64,000 bases of DNA, taken from Oscillospiraceae bacterium (lineage in GTDB: Bacteria > Bacillota > Clostridia > Oscillospirales > Ruminococcaceae). The notes under the pieces were generated by a model. The model ran no database searches. It saw only the letters and a program-made list of their open reading frames with translations, and was not told the origin of the DNA. Shown piece after piece: positions 16,854 through 28,683 of the stretch (position 1 is the first letter of the stretch; the number at the start of each line of letters is the position of its first letter). The position numbers and the translations under genes were made by a program. The stretch spans positions 186,001 to 250,000 of the forward strand of contig JAFTTI010000008.1 of assembly GCA_017466865.1 (NCBI GenBank), given 5' to 3'.

Positions 16854-19800
16854 CTACCCTTCAATAGCCATAGAATTTATTTCGTCATGCGACATTTTGA
16901 GAAGTTTTGATATTCCCTTTTCCTGCATAGTAACACCGTAAAGCATATCCGCTTCATCCATTGTTCCTCGTCTATGTGTAACAAGAATGAACTGAGTTGT
17001 TTTTGTAAAGTTTCTGAGATACTGTGCATATTTCGAAACATTGACATCATCAAGCGCCGCCTCAATTTCATCAAGTATACAGAATGGTGCAGGACGCAAT
17101 TTAAGAATTGCAAAATATATTGCAATAGCCACAAATGATTGTTCTCCTCCTGAAAGAAGAGAAAGATTTTTAATAACCTTTCCAGGAGGTGCAACATTAA
17201 TTTCAATTCCTGACTCAAGAATATCATCAGGGTTAACAAGAACAAGTTCTGCTTTTCCGCCACCGAACAATTCAACAAATATCTGTTTAAAATTATTATT
17301 GATCTCTTCAAAACTTTCAGAAAATTTCTTTTTCATATCGTTTGTGAGTTCATCAATAAGTCTTTCAAGTTCTCGCTTAGACATTTCAACATCGCTCAGT
17401 TGTTCCGACATAAATTTGTATCTTTCGGATACTTCTTCATATTCTTCAATAGCAGCAGGATTAATAGCACCGAGATTTTTTATTTTGTTCTTAATTTCAT
17501 TAAGATCTCTTTGTGCAACAAGCATATCCTCTATCGGAACTGCGATTTTATCAGCGTCTGATCTTGTCATTTCATACTGTTCCCAGAGTTCTGTTGAAAT
17601 GTTATCGCATTCTTTCTGGAAAGATTCCTTCTTGGAAAGAAGTCTTGCTCTTTCGGCAGAGAATTTTTCCTTGTTTTCGCCAAGTGTCTTTTCTTCTTTA
17701 CGAAGAATACCTGATTTTTGTTCAAAGTTTCTGTTTTCAGCCTGAACAGAAATAATCTGTTCCTTAATTTCTTTTACACTATCAACAGAATCTAAGAGTT
17801 CTTTCTTTCTGAGCTCTATAAGTGCTTTTTTCTCTTCAATTAGATCATTCTGCTTTTCAATTTGCTTTTCAAAATCAATAGCATTCTGTCTTAATTCGAG
17901 AGATGTCGCTTTGAGTTGTTCAATTCCCGCTTCAGCATTTTCCTTATCTTTTCTTATTTCAAGAAGTTTAAGTTTATTAGAAGAAATTTCAGAAGAAAGC
18001 TGTTCTCTCTTCTGCTTTATATTTTCCTTTTCTTCCTGATGAGAATTGACAAGAGCTTCACTTTCAGAAATTTGTTTTTCGCACTCAGAAAGAAGTTTTT
18101 TAGCTTCATCTGATTTTCTGTTCTCAATAACAATCTTCTCGTTTATCATTTTTTCATTTGAAGAGATTGTTTCAAGCTGAATTTTAGCCTGAGATATGAG
18201 CGATTCTATCCGTTTACTTTCAGATTCAAAGCGAATTTTATCTTCGTTTGTTTCGGAAATTTTTTCTTTAATTCCTTCTATATCAAATCCGAGTTTATCG
18301 CTTTCTGCCTGAAGTTTCATTGTATCTTTCTTTAAAGATTCACAATCAACATTTATCTTATCAAGTTCTTCCTGCAAAGATTTGATTTCATTTTTTCTTG
18401 TAAGAACACCTGCCGACTTGGATACAGAACCACCTGTAAACGAACCACCTGCATTAATAACCTGACCATCAAGTGTAACGATCTTAAACTTGTATCCATT
18501 CTTCTTCGCGATATACGAAGCAGAATCAATATCATCCGCAACTACAATTCTTCCGAGAAGATAATTTACAATTCCTGAATACTTGCTATCAAAATCAACA
18601 AGTTCACTCGCAAGAGAAACATACCCTGTTTCATTTTCAAATGCTGTAACATCGAGTTTAGTTCCCTTTACTGATGTTATCGGAAGAAATGTTGCTCTCC
18701 CTGCTTTCTGTTCTTTCAAAAGTCTTATACATCTTTTTGCAGTATCTTCATTTTCAACTATAACATTCTGAAGTGCTGCGCCGAGTGCTGTTTCTATAGC
18801 AATCGAATATTCTGCATCAACTTTTACAAGTTGTGCAATACTACCATGAATTCCATTAAGGCGCTGATTTTTACCTGCTTTGATGATTTCCTTAACACTA
18901 TAAGAAAATCCATCCATATTATTTTCAAGTTCAGTAAGAATCTGCACTCTATGTTTTATTTCATTCTGTTTTATAACAAGTTCCTGAAGAGATGATTTGC
19001 TTTCTTCGAGTTTTTTAGCTTTACTTTCAAATAAACGATTATATCCACCAATTTTATTTGTGAGTTCGGAAAGCACTTCTTCTATTGCTTTAACGCCGTT
19101 ATCGTTTTCTTTATACTCATTTTCAAGAACCGCAATAGATTTTTCAGTTTCTTCTCTATGTAATTTCTGTTCTTCAAGTCCTTCTTTAAACTCTGCAAGA
19201 GATTTTTCAGAAGAAGAAATTGTAAAAGAATATTCTGAACGCTTGATATATAACTGATTTATCTTACTTTCGGCTTGTTCGAATTCTTCATTGAATTTAT
19301 CGGATTCTGCAAGTAATTTTTCGAGTTCAAACTGAAGATTCGAAAGAAGTTCAGAAACATCTCTTTCTGCATTTGCAAACTCTTCTGCTTTGATATTCCC
19401 TTCTTCTATCTTAGTTCTCAGTTCTATTGATGAAACGGCACTATTTTTCTGCTGTTCAACAAAATTATTTATAAGTTCGATATTATGAAGAATGTCATTT
19501 TCGTAAACAGCAATATCAGAATTTATCTGCCCATTTTTGCGTTCTGTTTCGAGAATGCTCTCTTGTAACTGTTCTATTTTTATGTTACCTTCCTGCATTG
19601 ACATATGACAATTCTGAATTTCATTCTCAATTCTCTCGATATCAGCATTAAGGCTTTCATATTCAGTGGTGTTGATAAGAATTTTTTCATCAACTTCCTT
19701 GATGTTTTCTTTCAACTCATCAAGTTTATTTATCCAGAAAGATACCTCAAGAGATTTTCTTTTTTCAGCAAGTTCGTTATATTTTCTGGTTTTTTCCGCC

Positions 19801-20423
19801 TGAATGCGCAAAGGTTCTACTCGAACTTCGAGTTCGTTGATTATATCCTTTAATCTGAGTATATTATCCTGAGCAGCAGCAAGTTTTTTCTCGGATTCCG
19901 CCTTTTTATAACGAAGTTTAGATATTCCTGCTGCTTCTTCAAATATTTCGCGTCTTTCATTGCTTTTAGCAGATACTATTTCGGCAACTCTTCCCTGCCC
20001 TATAATAGAATACCCATCTCTTCCGAGTCCTGTATCCATAAAGAGTTCGTATATATCTTTAAGTCTGACCTGACTGCCGTTTATAAGGTATTCACTTTCA
20101 CCGCTTCTATATAATTTTCTTGTAACGCTTACTTCTTCAGCGGGAACCTGAAGAATTCCTTTTTTATTATCTATATTAAGAGTAACCTGAGCATAGCCCA
20201 TAGGTTTTCTGAACTGAGTTCCTGCAAAGATAACATCTTCCATTTTCGCTCCTCTGAGCGTTTTTGAAGACTGTTCTCCAAGAACCCATCTCACAGCATC
20301 ACCTATATTACTTTTCCCGCTTCCATTAGGGCCTACAACCGCAGTAAGTCCCTTATTGAAATCAAGTTTGATTTTATCAGGAAAAGATTTGAAACCCTGT
20401 AATTCCAAAGATTTTAAGTACAT
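16854..20423 (-). CDS. smc: Chromosome segregation protein SMC
   Basis: 1189 aa from ATG 20423, which follows GGAAGTGAAC and overlaps the upstream stop as TAATG. SMC is the condensin ATPase that compacts and segregates the chromosome with ScpAB. Walker [10 protein letters not shown] lies at residues 31-39; long coiled coils flank a hinge around residues 500-660; the ABC signature [12 protein letters not shown] begins at about 1090 and Walker [13 protein letters not shown] at about 1114. The order rnc-radical SAM-smc-ftsY is typical of Ruminococcaceae. Confidence 0.98.
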   Translation of the reverse strand: MYLKSLELQGFKSFPDKIKLDFNKGLTAVVGPNGSGKSNIGDAVRWVLGEQSSKTLRGAKMEDVIFAGTQFRKPMGYAQVTLNIDNKKGILQVPAEEVSVTRKLYRSGESEYLINGSQVRLKDIYELFMDTGLGRDGYSIIGQGRVAEIVSAKSNERREIFEEAAGISKLRYKKAESEKKLAAAQDNILRLKDIINELEVRVEPLRIQAEKTRKYNELAEKRKSLEVSFWINKLDELKENIKEVDEKILINTTEYESLNADIERIENEIQNCHMSMQEGNIKIEQLQESILETERKNGQINSDIAVYENDILHNIELINNFVEQQKNSAVSSIELRTKIEEGNIKAEEFANAERDVSELLSNLQFELEKLLAESDKFNEEFEQAESKINQLYIKRSEYSFTISSSEKSLAEFKEGLEEQKLHREETEKSIAVLENEYKENDNGVKAIEEVLSELTNKIGGYNRLFESKAKKLEESKSSLQELVIKQNEIKHRVQILTELENNMDGFSYSVKEIIKAGKNQRLNGIHGSIAQLVKVDAEYSIAIETALGAALQNVIVENEDTAKRCIRLLKEQKAGRATFLPITSVKGTKLDVTAFENETGYVSLASELVDFDSKYSGIVNYLLGRIVVADDIDSASYIAKKNGYKFKIVTLDGQVINAGGSFTGGSVSKSAGVLTRKNEIKSLQEELDKINVDCESLKKDTMKLQAESDKLGFDIEGIKEKISETNEDKIRFESESKRIESLISQAKIQLETISSNEKMINEKIVIENRKSDEAKKLLSECEKQISESEALVNSHQEEKENIKQKREQLSSEISSNKLKLLEIRKDKENAEAGIEQLKATSLELRQNAIDFEKQIEKQNDLIEEKKALIELRKKELLDSVDSVKEIKEQIISVQAENRNFEQKSGILRKEEKTLGENKEKFSAERARLLSKKESFQKECDNISTELWEQYEMTRSDADKIAVPIEDMLVAQRDLNEIKNKIKNLGAINPAAIEEYEEVSERYKFMSEQLSDVEMSKRELERLIDELTNDMKKKFSESFEEINNNFKQIFVELFGGGKAELVLVNPDDILESGIEINVAPPGKVIKNLSLLSGGEQSFVAIAIYFAILKLRPAPFCILDEIEAALDDVNVSKYAQYLRNFTKTTQFILVTHRRGTMDEADMLYGVTMQEKGISKLLKMSHDEINSMAIEG

Positions 20424-21418
20424 TAGTTCACTTCCTTTATTGAAATACAATATCCGTGCAATTCGGAATTTTCTTTAAAAGAAATATTTAACCCATTTTC
20501 TCTAAAATATTCAACATTGCTCTTTTTTTGTCCTATCGCTTTACTTAACGAACCCTTAGGAACATCAATAATAAAATCGCCTTTCCGCTCGTTCAGCGAT
20601 GACATAACCCTCATTCTGAAAATACGGCTCTCGCATATTTCTCTGAAAGAATCGTGATAAAAGCCTGCAATAGCGTTTTCTGAAACATCATTTGACGCAT
20701 GAAGACCGAGCCTTATTACCTTTATACCCACAAATTCAAACATATAAAGCATATTTGCACAAATTTCAACAGCCTTATCAAAATCATAAAGTTTATATTC
20801 ACCGTTCCGATAAAGTTCGCCGAGTTTTGTGTTTTCAAGCACAACGACAGGATAAATCCTTACCGTATCTGGTTTTAAAGCAATTATTTCACACATTGTA
20901 AAATAATCATCAGATTCTGTGCTTTGATAAAGTCCCACCATCATCTGAAGTCCGAGTTCAAACCCATATTTTTTTATAAGCAAAGATGCTTTTCTCACAT
21001 CTTCTGCAGAATGACCTCTTTCATTCGCTTCAAGAACTTTGTCAGACATGCTCTGAGCGCCAAGTTCAATCGAAGTAACACCATATTTTTTAAGAATAGA
21101 AAGAATCTCATCATCGATATAATCAGGGCGTGTGGAAATTCTTATTCCTTTGAATTTTCCTTCTCCTACAAATTCATTTGCAACAGAAAGCAATTCTATC
21201 ATATATGTCCTATCAATTGCTGTAAAACTTCCCCCGAAAAAAGCTATTTCCGTATTTATTTTTTCAGTTATTTCGTTCATAGCAGACAAACATATTTTTC
21301 TGACATCTTCACCCATTGGAATATTTTTTTCTCCAGATATATTTCGTTGATTACAAAAACTACAAAGATGAGGACATCCCATATGAGGAATAAAAATCGA
21401 TATATTACTATGTTTCAT
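20423..21418 (-). CDS. Elp3-like radical SAM protein without GNAT domain
   Basis: 331 aa. The iron-sulfur motif CPHLCSFC (CxxxCxxC) is at residues 15-22, followed by FFGGSFTAID (SAM-binding GGE-like region) and RISTRPDYID, which match the Elp3/oxygen-independent coproporphyrinogen oxidase-like radical SAM group. It lacks the acetyltransferase half of true Elp3. Substrate unknown. It overlaps rnc by 11 bp and smc by one base, so all three are translationally coupled. Confidence 0.88.
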   Translation of the reverse strand: MKHSNISIFIPHMGCPHLCSFCNQRNISGEKNIPMGEDVRKICLSAMNEITEKINTEIAFFGGSFTAIDRTYMIELLSVANEFVGEGKFKGIRISTRPDYIDDEILSILKKYGVTSIELGAQSMSDKVLEANERGHSAEDVRKASLLIKKYGFELGLQMMVGLYQSTESDDYFTMCEIIALKPDTVRIYPVVVLENTKLGELYRNGEYKLYDFDKAVEICANMLYMFEFVGIKVIRLGLHASNDVSENAIAGFYHDSFREICESRIFRMRVMSSLNERKGDFIIDVPKGSLSKAIGQKKSNVEYFRENGLNISFKENSELHGYCISIKEVN

Positions 21419-22085
21419 AACCCATAAGCTCCAGTGCTTCTTTGGCCGCCATCTGTTCTGCTTGCTTCTTACTTCTTCCTTCGCCTTTGCCTATAACATT
21501 TGAATTAAGCATAACATCAACAACAAATACTTTGTTATGATCTGGTCCAGACTGTTCTGTAAGAACATATTCCACTTTCTCGCTAGGATTCTGCTGGATA
21601 ATTTCCTGCAACATAGTTTTATAATCGTTAAATGTGAGTTTTTTCTTAACATCAAGATTCTTAGGAATAAATGAAAGTATATGTTTTCTTGCTGCTTCAA
21701 GACCGCCATCAAGATAAATAGCAGCAATAACAGCTTCAAAAGCATCCGCAAGGATAGATGGTCTTTCTCTACCACCTGAATGTTCTTCGCCTTTGCCAAG
21801 AAGTATAAATTCGCCAAGATCTATCTGCTGTGCAAACCCGAACAATGTTTTTTCACATACAAGTGATGCTCTGAGTTTCGTAAGTTCTCCTTCCGGCAAA
21901 TCTCTATAATTCTCAAAAAGATACTGAGCAACAACGATTGAAAGAACAGAATCTCCCAAAAATTCAAGTCGTTCATTACTCCTTCTGCTCTTTTTATTTT
22001 CGTTTGCATAAGACGAATGAGAAAGAGCCTCGTTCAAAAGTTCGCAATTTTTAAAATTATAATGAATTATATCCTCAAAACGCAT
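21408..22085 (-). CDS. rnc: Ribonuclease III
   Basis: 225 aa. It cuts double-stranded RNA in rRNA processing and RNA decay. The catalytic signature ERLEFLGDSVLSIV is near residue 40, a second acidic cluster is at DAFEAVIAAIYLDGG, and a C-terminal double-stranded RNA-binding domain covers about residues 155-224. It follows plsX by 3 bp. Confidence 0.97.
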   Translation of the reverse strand: MRFEDIIHYNFKNCELLNEALSHSSYANENKKSRRSNERLEFLGDSVLSIVVAQYLFENYRDLPEGELTKLRASLVCEKTLFGFAQQIDLGEFILLGKGEEHSGGRERPSILADAFEAVIAAIYLDGGLEAARKHILSFIPKNLDVKKKLTFNDYKTMLQEIIQQNPSEKVEYVLTEQSGPDHNKVFVVDVMLNSNVIGKGEGRSKKQAEQMAAKEALELMGYET

Positions 22086-22088
22086 AAT

Positions 22089-23105
22089 TTACACCTGTTC
22101 AGTTTTAGACTTATTCTCAAGAATTTCAAGTGATTCTGATATGCTTTCAATAACCTTCTGTTCAACACAGAGTTTAGCTTGTCTTATAGCATTAAAGAAA
22201 GCCTTTGCATCAGAACTTCCGTGTGCTTTTATTACAGGTTTGGAAATACCCATAAGGACAGCTCCTCCCTGTTCCTTGTAATCAATCTTTTTCTTGAATA
22301 TCTTAATTTTCTTATTGAGCATAATTGCAGGAATAGTAGGCTTTCCGTTTTTCATAAGCATATCCTTAAGAGAATTTGAGAAAAACGCACCCATGCCTTC
22401 TACTGACTTAAGAAATACATTCCCTGTAAATCCGTCTGCAACAACAACATCAAACTCACCAAGAGGAACATCTCTTGCTTCTGCATTTCCTTTGAAATTT
22501 ATAGGAGCTTCTTCAAGGAGTTTGTATGTAGAAAGTTCAAGTTCTCTTCCCTTTGTTTCTTCTGCTCCTACATTTATAAGTCCGACTCTTGGATTTTTTA
22601 TACCAAGAATCTTCTCTGCATAGCAAGAACCCATAATTGCAAACTGAACAAGCATATCAGGTCTACAATCAACATTAGCACCAGCATCAAGAAGCATATA
22701 AAATCCATTCTGAGAAGGTAGAATAGGAGCGAGAGCCGCTCTCTTTATACCCTTAAGTCTTTTAGCAATAAATGTCGAACCGACAACAAGTGCGCCCGTA
22801 CTTCCAGCAGAAACAAATGCATCACTTTCGCCATCAGTAAGCATCTTAAGACCTACCGCCATAGAAGTATTCTTCTTTTCTTTTATGATGAGAGTTGAAT
22901 CATCATGAATATCAAAAATTTCAGTTGTATGTTTTATTTCAATTTTCTCAAGTGAAATACTATTTTCTGCTGAAACAGATTTTATTTTTTCTTCATCGCC
23001 AACAAGAATGATGTCAACACCAAGTTCGTCAGCAGCCTTTCTTGAACCTTTTATTACTTCAAGTGGTGCATTATCTCCACCAAAAGCATCTATTGCTATT
23101 CTCAT
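22089..23105 (-). CDS. plsX: Phosphate acyltransferase PlsX
   Basis: 338 aa. It makes acyl-phosphate from acyl-ACP for phospholipid synthesis by PlsY. Family motifs: DAFGGDNAPLEVIKG at the N-terminus, STGALVVGS, LLDAGANVDCRPDMLVQFA, NVGAEETKG and VADGFTGNVFLK. In many Firmicutes plsX precedes fabD or rnc; here it is 2 bp after trmFO and directly before rnc. No FapR operator is seen because the gene is internal to the operon. Confidence 0.97.
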   Translation of the reverse strand: MRIAIDAFGGDNAPLEVIKGSRKAADELGVDIILVGDEEKIKSVSAENSISLEKIEIKHTTEIFDIHDDSTLIIKEKKNTSMAVGLKMLTDGESDAFVSAGSTGALVVGSTFIAKRLKGIKRAALAPILPSQNGFYMLLDAGANVDCRPDMLVQFAIMGSCYAEKILGIKNPRVGLINVGAEETKGRELELSTYKLLEEAPINFKGNAEARDVPLGEFDVVVADGFTGNVFLKSVEGMGAFFSNSLKDMLMKNGKPTIPAIMLNKKIKIFKKKIDYKEQGGAVLMGISKPVIKAHGSSDAKAFFNAIRQAKLCVEQKVIESISESLEILENKSKTEQV

Positions 23106-23107
23106 TT

Positions 23108-24421
23108 TTATATTCCTCCGTTTGAATCAAGATATTCATTAAGTAATTTTAAAGACCTTTCTGCAAGTGTCTGATATTTGAGTTTCTTATCTCTTATATT
23201 CGTTTCAAGAGATGGTAATATTCCCATATTACAACCCATAGGTTGAAAATCTTTTACACTTTCATCACTAATATATGCAGACAAAGCACCTATCATAGTT
23301 TCTCTGGGCAAGGTAAACATTTCTTTTCCCTGAAGCCTTCTTGCCATATTGATTCCTGCCATTATTCCACTGGCAGCAGATTCAATATATCCTTCGACGC
23401 CTGTTATCTGACCTGCAAAAAAGATATTCTTATTTTCTTTCATTGAAAAATCAGAATTAAGAAGTTTCGGAGAATTTATAAAACTATTACGATGCATAAC
23501 CCCATAACGCAAAAATTCAGCGTCTTTGAGACCTGTTATCATCGAGAAAACTCTTTTCTGTTCGCCAAACTTAAGATTAGTCTGAAACCCAACGAGGTTA
23601 TACATTGTACCTTCATTGTTTTCTTTTCTGAGTTGAACAACTGCATAAGGTCTCTTTCCTGTACGTGGATCTATAAGACCAACAGGCTTTAAAGGGCCAA
23701 AACGCATAGTATCTTCACCGCGTTTAGCAAGAACCTCTATTGGCATACATCCTTCATAAACTTTAAAAAATTCTCTGTCATGCTCTTTGAGTTCTGCACT
23801 TTCAGCAGAAACAAGAGCATTATAAAATTCAAGATATTCTTCTTTGTTCATAGGACAATTGATATAATCATCATCGCCTCTTCCGTATCTTGAAGCAAAA
23901 AACACAAGATTTTTATCAAGGCTATCAAAAGAAACTATCGGCGCTGCAGCATCAAAAAAACTAAGATACGAACCGCATATTTCTGAAATACTGTCAGCCA
24001 AAGCATCTGATGTCAAAGGGCCTGTTGCAATAATAACATTACCATCAGGAATTTCCTTGAGTTCATCATAAATTATATTGATATTATCTCTTGATTTTAT
24101 CTTTTCTGTAACAAGATCAGAGAAAGCCGTTCTATCGACCGCTAATGCTCCTCCTGCTGCTACCGATGTTTCGCAAGCGCAAGGAATTATAACCGAACCT
24201 AAAATGCGCATTTCTTCCTTTAAAAGTCCTGCTGCCGAATCAAGTCTTGATGCTTTAAGAGAATTAGAACATACAAGTTCGGCAAATCCCTGATATTTAT
24301 GTGCAGGAGAATATTTTTTCGGTTTCATTTCGTATAAATCAACCGAAATACCTGCATTAGAAAGCTGCCATGCTGCTTCGCAACCCGCAAGACCTGCCCC
24401 AATAACTGTTACTTTATTCAT
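23108..24421 (-). CDS. trmFO: Methylenetetrahydrofolate-tRNA uridine-54 C5-methyltransferase
   Basis: 437 aa. TrmFO makes ribothymidine at position 54 of tRNAs with methylene-tetrahydrofolate and FAD. The FAD-binding Rossmann motif [15 protein letters not shown] starts at residue 5; [38 protein letters not shown] and [19 protein letters not shown] are family signatures. The stop lies 2 bp before plsX and the start overlaps topA by 8 bp, a pairing also seen in Bacillus. Confidence 0.97.
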   Translation of the reverse strand: MNKVTVIGAGLAGCEAAWQLSNAGISVDLYEMKPKKYSPAHKYQGFAELVCSNSLKASRLDSAAGLLKEEMRILGSVIIPCACETSVAAGGALAVDRTAFSDLVTEKIKSRDNINIIYDELKEIPDGNVIIATGPLTSDALADSISEICGSYLSFFDAAAPIVSFDSLDKNLVFFASRYGRGDDDYINCPMNKEEYLEFYNALVSAESAELKEHDREFFKVYEGCMPIEVLAKRGEDTMRFGPLKPVGLIDPRTGKRPYAVVQLRKENNEGTMYNLVGFQTNLKFGEQKRVFSMITGLKDAEFLRYGVMHRNSFINSPKLLNSDFSMKENKNIFFAGQITGVEGYIESAASGIMAGINMARRLQGKEMFTLPRETMIGALSAYISDESVKDFQPMGCNMGILPSLETNIRDKKLKYQTLAERSLKLLNEYLDSNGGI

Positions 24422-26498
24422 CCTTAACCGCCTTTTCGAATTTACAACCTGCCTTTTCGCATACTAACTTTCCTGATTTGCCACCTTTCTGGAAAAGAGT
24501 AGAATTACAGTTAGGGCATTTGTATTTTGTAGGAACATTCCAGGTCATAAATCCACATTTAGGATTGTCTTCGCATCCGTAATATTTTTTGCCTCTCTTG
24601 GATTTCTTCTGAAGAATAGTCTTTCCACAAAGAGGGCATTCTCCTGGTGTTTCCTGAACTATCTTCTTGGTATTTGTACACTCTGGGAATCCTGAACAAG
24701 CGAGGAATTTTCCGAATTTGCCTATCTTAATAACCATTTCTTTTCCACAGACATCGCAAATAATATCTGTTTTTTCATCAGGAACTTTCACCCTCTTGCC
24801 TTCCATATTCTTTTCAGCGGATTCTAAAGTCTTTTTAAAATCATCATAAAAATCGCTTAAAGTTTCAACCCAATCTTTTTTACCGAGTTCAACTTCGTCA
24901 AGTTGATTTTCCATTCCTGCTGTAAACTTGACATCTACTATAGGCTTGAACTGTTCTTTCATAAGCTCGGTAGTAACTTCACCGAGAGAAGTAGGCTTAA
25001 GTTGTTTTCCTTCTCTTTCAACATAAAGATGCTGAATAATGGTAGTTATAGTCGGAGCATATGTTGAAGGACGACCTATTCCATTTTCTTCAAGTGTTTT
25101 AATGAGCGTTGCTTCTGTAAATCTTGCAGGGGGCTGTGTGAAATGCTGATTTCCGTCAAGAGATTTAAGTTTTAACACTTCGCCTTTTTCGAGTTTAGGA
25201 AGAACAGAGTTTTCTTCTCCCTGTTCATCTTTTGTTTCTTCGTAAAGCACTGTAAATCCATCAAATTTAACAGAATATCCGGTTGCTTTGAAATTACAAT
25301 CATTAGCAAGAATATCCACAGATACAGTATCAAGCAAAGCATTTGCCATCTGACTAGCTATAAATCTTTCCCATATAAGTTTATAGAGTTTATACTGATC
25401 ATTTGTAAGATTTCCTTTTACCTTTTCGGGTGTAAGTTCAGGAATTGATGGTCTTATCGCTTCGTGAGCATCCTGAGAATTGCTTTTCGATTTATAAATT
25501 CTCGGTTTTTCGGGAATATACTCTTTACCATATTTCTGTTCGATATAATTATAAGCCGCCGTTCTGGCTTCATTTGAAATTCTGAGGCTGTCGGTTCTCA
25601 TATATGTTATAAGACCAACTACCCCCATATTCTCAACATCAACACCTTCATAAAGTTCCTGAGCAGCCTTCATTGTTCTTCTTGCCTGGAACCCAAGTCT
25701 TCTTGAAGCTTCCTGTTGCATTGTAGAGGTTGTAAAAGGAGCATAAGGTGATTTTTTATGAATACTCTTTTTCACATCAGAAACTGTGAATTCAGCGTTG
25801 TCAAGTCTTTTAAGAATATCGTCTGTTTCTTCCTTTGTATGCAGTTCGATTTTTTTACCATCAACAGCAGAAAGTTTTGCTGAAAACGCTTTTTTTGAAG
25901 AATGAGCATTCAATTTAGCATCAATAGACCAATATTCCTGAGTAACAAATTCTCTTATCTCATTTTCTCTGTCAACAATGAGTCTTACAGCGACAGACTG
26001 AACTCTACCTGCCGAAAGCCCTCTTCTTACCTTTTTCCAAAGGAATGGACTGAGTTTATATCCAACGATTCTATCAAGAATTCTTCTTGCTTGTTGTGCA
26101 TTAACAAGATCTATATCAATCTTTCTTGGATTAGACATTCCTGTTTCAACACCTGATTTTGTAATTTCGTTGAAAGCAACTCTATTGACTTCATTAGTAT
26201 CAAGTCCTAAAATCTGTGCAAGATGCCATGATATAGCCTCACCCTCGCGGTCAGGGTCAGTTGCAAGATAAACTTGATCGCTTTTCTTTGAAAGCTTAGT
26301 AAGTTTATCTATAAGTTCTTCTTTTCCCTTTATTTCTATATATTGAGGTTGAAACCCGTTATCTATATCAACCCCAAATTTTGATTTGGGTAAATCTCTT
26401 ATATGTCCCATAGAGGCAACTACTTCGAAATTATTTCCAAGATATTTCTTTATTGTTTTCGCCTTTGCAGGAGATTCTACTATTACAAGATTTGACAT
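24414..26498 (-). CDS. topA: DNA topoisomerase I
   Basis: 694 aa from ATG 26498 behind GAGGAT; the longer in-frame start at 26555 is rejected. It relaxes negative supercoils by a type IA mechanism. The Toprim domain has [11 protein letters not shown] and [10 protein letters not shown] (residues 81-90); the active Tyr is residue 299 in [10 protein letters not shown]. The C-terminus carries three four-Cys zinc ribbons (CDVC/CSGFPEC, CPLC/CEDNPKC, CPNC/CEKAGC). It follows dprA by 60 bp, the usual dprA-topA-trmFO order. Confidence 0.98.
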   Translation of the reverse strand: MSNLVIVESPAKAKTIKKYLGNNFEVVASMGHIRDLPKSKFGVDIDNGFQPQYIEIKGKEELIDKLTKLSKKSDQVYLATDPDREGEAISWHLAQILGLDTNEVNRVAFNEITKSGVETGMSNPRKIDIDLVNAQQARRILDRIVGYKLSPFLWKKVRRGLSAGRVQSVAVRLIVDRENEIREFVTQEYWSIDAKLNAHSSKKAFSAKLSAVDGKKIELHTKEETDDILKRLDNAEFTVSDVKKSIHKKSPYAPFTTSTMQQEASRRLGFQARRTMKAAQELYEGVDVENMGVVGLITYMRTDSLRISNEARTAAYNYIEQKYGKEYIPEKPRIYKSKSNSQDAHEAIRPSIPELTPEKVKGNLTNDQYKLYKLIWERFIASQMANALLDTVSVDILANDCNFKATGYSVKFDGFTVLYEETKDEQGEENSVLPKLEKGEVLKLKSLDGNQHFTQPPARFTEATLIKTLEENGIGRPSTYAPTITTIIQHLYVEREGKQLKPTSLGEVTTELMKEQFKPIVDVKFTAGMENQLDEVELGKKDWVETLSDFYDDFKKTLESAEKNMEGKRVKVPDEKTDIICDVCGKEMVIKIGKFGKFLACSGFPECTNTKKIVQETPGECPLCGKTILQKKSKRGKKYYGCEDNPKCGFMTWNVPTKYKCPNCNSTLFQKGGKSGKLVCEKAGCKFEKAVKDE

Positions 26499-26558
26499 TA
26501 TATATTTATCCTCGACTTTCTCAGGAATATTTTTCATAAAACAAATAATAACCACATG

Positions 26559-27791
26559 TTAAACAGAATACCTCTGTCCTGGTTGTTTAACAATATCGCC
26601 ATTCATTTCAAGTTCAGTAAGTTCTGAAAGAACAGATGAAATATCTCTACCAGTCAATGCAGAGATTTCATCTGGTGTCAGACTACCACCACTTTTAAGT
26701 ACTGTAATTATCGATTTCTGAATATCACTATATTCCGAAATATCAATCACTTTTTCATCAGAGATATTCTTCTCTTCTGTTACAACTTCTTTCTTTTGAT
26801 TTTCTGATGTTCTGTTCCCAACCATACGATGAGGTTTTTCATTGAAAAACTCCTCTCCAACTGAATAATCGCTGAAAGGATTAACAGAAACAAGTTTATG
26901 AGAAAAATTCTCATAATATTCAAACAACACATCAAGATGAGAGAAAGTAGGTATTGCCCCTTCTCTTATGAGTCTTATAACTCCTGCATATCTTCTGTCA
27001 AATAAATCAGCAGGAGGGACACAAAAGACATCTCTACCCTGATTCATAGCAAAATCAGCTGTGATAAGTGCGCCACTTCTCTGTGAAGCTTCCACTACAA
27101 GTGTACCAAGAGAAATTCCAGATAATATTCTGTTTCTCTGCGGAAAATTTTTACCTTCAGGTCTTGTTCCGGGAAAAAATTCAGTAATGACTGCACCGTG
27201 AACAGCAATTACCTTTTTTATTTTTGCATTTTCAGAAGGATAATCAACATTAAGTCCACATCCAAGCACTGCTACTGTCTTTGCGTTCGCCTTGAGCGCT
27301 GCTCTATGAGCTGCCGAATCTATACCAAGTGCAAATCCACTTGCAATAACCACACCCGAATTCACAAGTTCGCTACAGATTTTTCTTGCAAATTTCATAC
27401 TGTAATCCGAAGGATTTCTTGTTCCTACAACTGTAAGAACCACTTCATTATTTATAAAGCCTGGATCTCCCATACAGAATAGAACCGCTGGCGGATTAAA
27501 TATCTCCTTCAATCTTTGAGGATATCGTTCATCATCTGTCGAAATAACAGTATAATGATTCAAATTGCAATAATCCATCAAATCATACATATTTTCAATG
27601 AATGTATTGCATACAGATTTGTATTCCTTCTTGGTAATATACTTGCAATCTTCTTTCTGAAGTGCCTTGTAAGCAATTATAGGATCGTTATCAAAATGAG
27701 AAAGCACTTCCCATATTCTGTTGTTTCCAGGTCCAAAAACATCTACAAGCCAAAGCCAATAAAATATAGCATCATTTTCATTATACACCAT
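26559..27791 (-). CDS. dprA: DNA-processing protein DprA
   Basis: 410 aa from ATG 27791 behind GAGGGG; an upstream in-frame start at 27848 overlaps the methylase gene and is rejected. DprA loads RecA on incoming single-stranded DNA in transformation. The Rossmann core is clear: GTRNPSDYSMKFAR, ASGFALGIDSAAH, AVLGCGLNVDYPSEN, and RNRILSGIS. A C-terminal winged helix (residues about 345-410, LTPDEISALTGRDISSVL) is present. A ComEA-like gene is in the same window, but no ComEC or ComF is seen. Confidence 0.96.
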   Translation of the reverse strand: MVYNENDAIFYWLWLVDVFGPGNNRIWEVLSHFDNDPIIAYKALQKEDCKYITKKEYKSVCNTFIENMYDLMDYCNLNHYTVISTDDERYPQRLKEIFNPPAVLFCMGDPGFINNEVVLTVVGTRNPSDYSMKFARKICSELVNSGVVIASGFALGIDSAAHRAALKANAKTVAVLGCGLNVDYPSENAKIKKVIAVHGAVITEFFPGTRPEGKNFPQRNRILSGISLGTLVVEASQRSGALITADFAMNQGRDVFCVPPADLFDRRYAGVIRLIREGAIPTFSHLDVLFEYYENFSHKLVSVNPFSDYSVGEEFFNEKPHRMVGNRTSENQKKEVVTEEKNISDEKVIDISEYSDIQKSIITVLKSGGSLTPDEISALTGRDISSVLSELTELEMNGDIVKQPGQRYSV

Positions 27792-27801
27792 ATATTTCCC
27801 C

Positions 27802-28581
27802 TCATCTCGACATTTCCCATAATATAATCGTTGCTGCGGTAGAAGCATTAAAAGATTCTATGCTACCATGCATTCTAATTGTAAATTTTTTATTACACAG
27901 CTCGATATCGCTTTCTGAAAGACCATTACCTTCGTTTCCTATAACCACAGCACAACCGCCCGAAAAATTACAATCGACAAGACTTTGTGCTGTTTTATCA
28001 ACAACAGCCGCAAAAGATGTTATCTTCTTTAATCCAAGCTCAGATACAAGAGCTTGAAAATTTGTTTCTATTGTATTTATCCTGAATATCGAACCCATTG
28101 TTCCTCGTATAACTTTAGGATTATACAAGTCACAGCAACCGCATAAAATCACTCCATCAATTCCCAATGCATCTGCTGTTCTTATGATAGTTCCTATGTT
28201 CAAAGGATCCTGCAAGGAATTGAGAACTATATATTTCCCACCACATTTGACAAAATCTGACAATTCTGTTTTCGGAGGAATTTCACATATAGCAAAAACG
28301 CCCTGCGTATTTACTGTATCAGATAATTTATTTCCTAATTCGTCAGAAATTATCATAATCTTGTCATCTGATATCAATATTTTTTCACGATTTTTTTCAT
28401 ATGCTGTTTTAGTTATAATGAGAAGTTTTATCGTCGGAAAAGTTGAAGAGTCAAAACACAATCTTGCCCCTTCAAGAACAAAAAGATTATTCTCTTTTCG
28501 TGCCTTTTTGCTTTCCGATAATTTTCTGTAAAGCTTTATTGAAGGATTATCTTTTGATGTTATCAATTCAGAATTTTTCAT
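27802..28581 (-). CDS. TrmH/SpoU family RNA 2'-O-methyltransferase
   Basis: 259 aa from ATG 28581 behind GAGGAG (an in-frame TTG at 28599 overlaps that site). It has an N-terminal substrate-binding domain (SKDNPSIKLYRKL) and a SPOUT knot with motifs LQDPLNIGTIIRTADALG, VIGNEGNGLS and SIESFNASTAATI. The target nucleotide, in 23S rRNA or tRNA, cannot be read from sequence. It opens the 16-gene run to leuS, 10 bp before dprA. Confidence 0.93.
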   Translation of the reverse strand: MKNSELITSKDNPSIKLYRKLSESKKARKENNLFVLEGARLCFDSSTFPTIKLLIITKTAYEKNREKILISDDKIMIISDELGNKLSDTVNTQGVFAICEIPPKTELSDFVKCGGKYIVLNSLQDPLNIGTIIRTADALGIDGVILCGCCDLYNPKVIRGTMGSIFRINTIETNFQALVSELGLKKITSFAAVVDKTAQSLVDCNFSGGCAVVIGNEGNGLSESDIELCNKKFTIRMHGSIESFNASTAATIILWEMSR

Positions 28582-28635
28582 AAAAAACTCCTCATTCAAT
28601 CATAAAATATTGTTTTTAAAACGGGTATAAAAAAC

Positions 28636-28668
28636 GGCAAAAAGTCAGAAGTAAAAATACTCCTGACT
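28636..28668 (-). terminator. Rho-independent terminator of infC-rpmI-rplT
   Basis: Minus-strand stem AGTCAGGAGTA with TACTTCTGACT followed by TTTTT, 15 bp after the rplT stop. Confidence 0.88.
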
Positions 28669-28683
28669 CTTATTAACTATAAA

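Noticed and set aside
17041-17755. Plus-strand open frames of 234 and 80 aa inside smc
   Set aside because: Ser/Leu-rich shadows of the smc coding strand without start signals.
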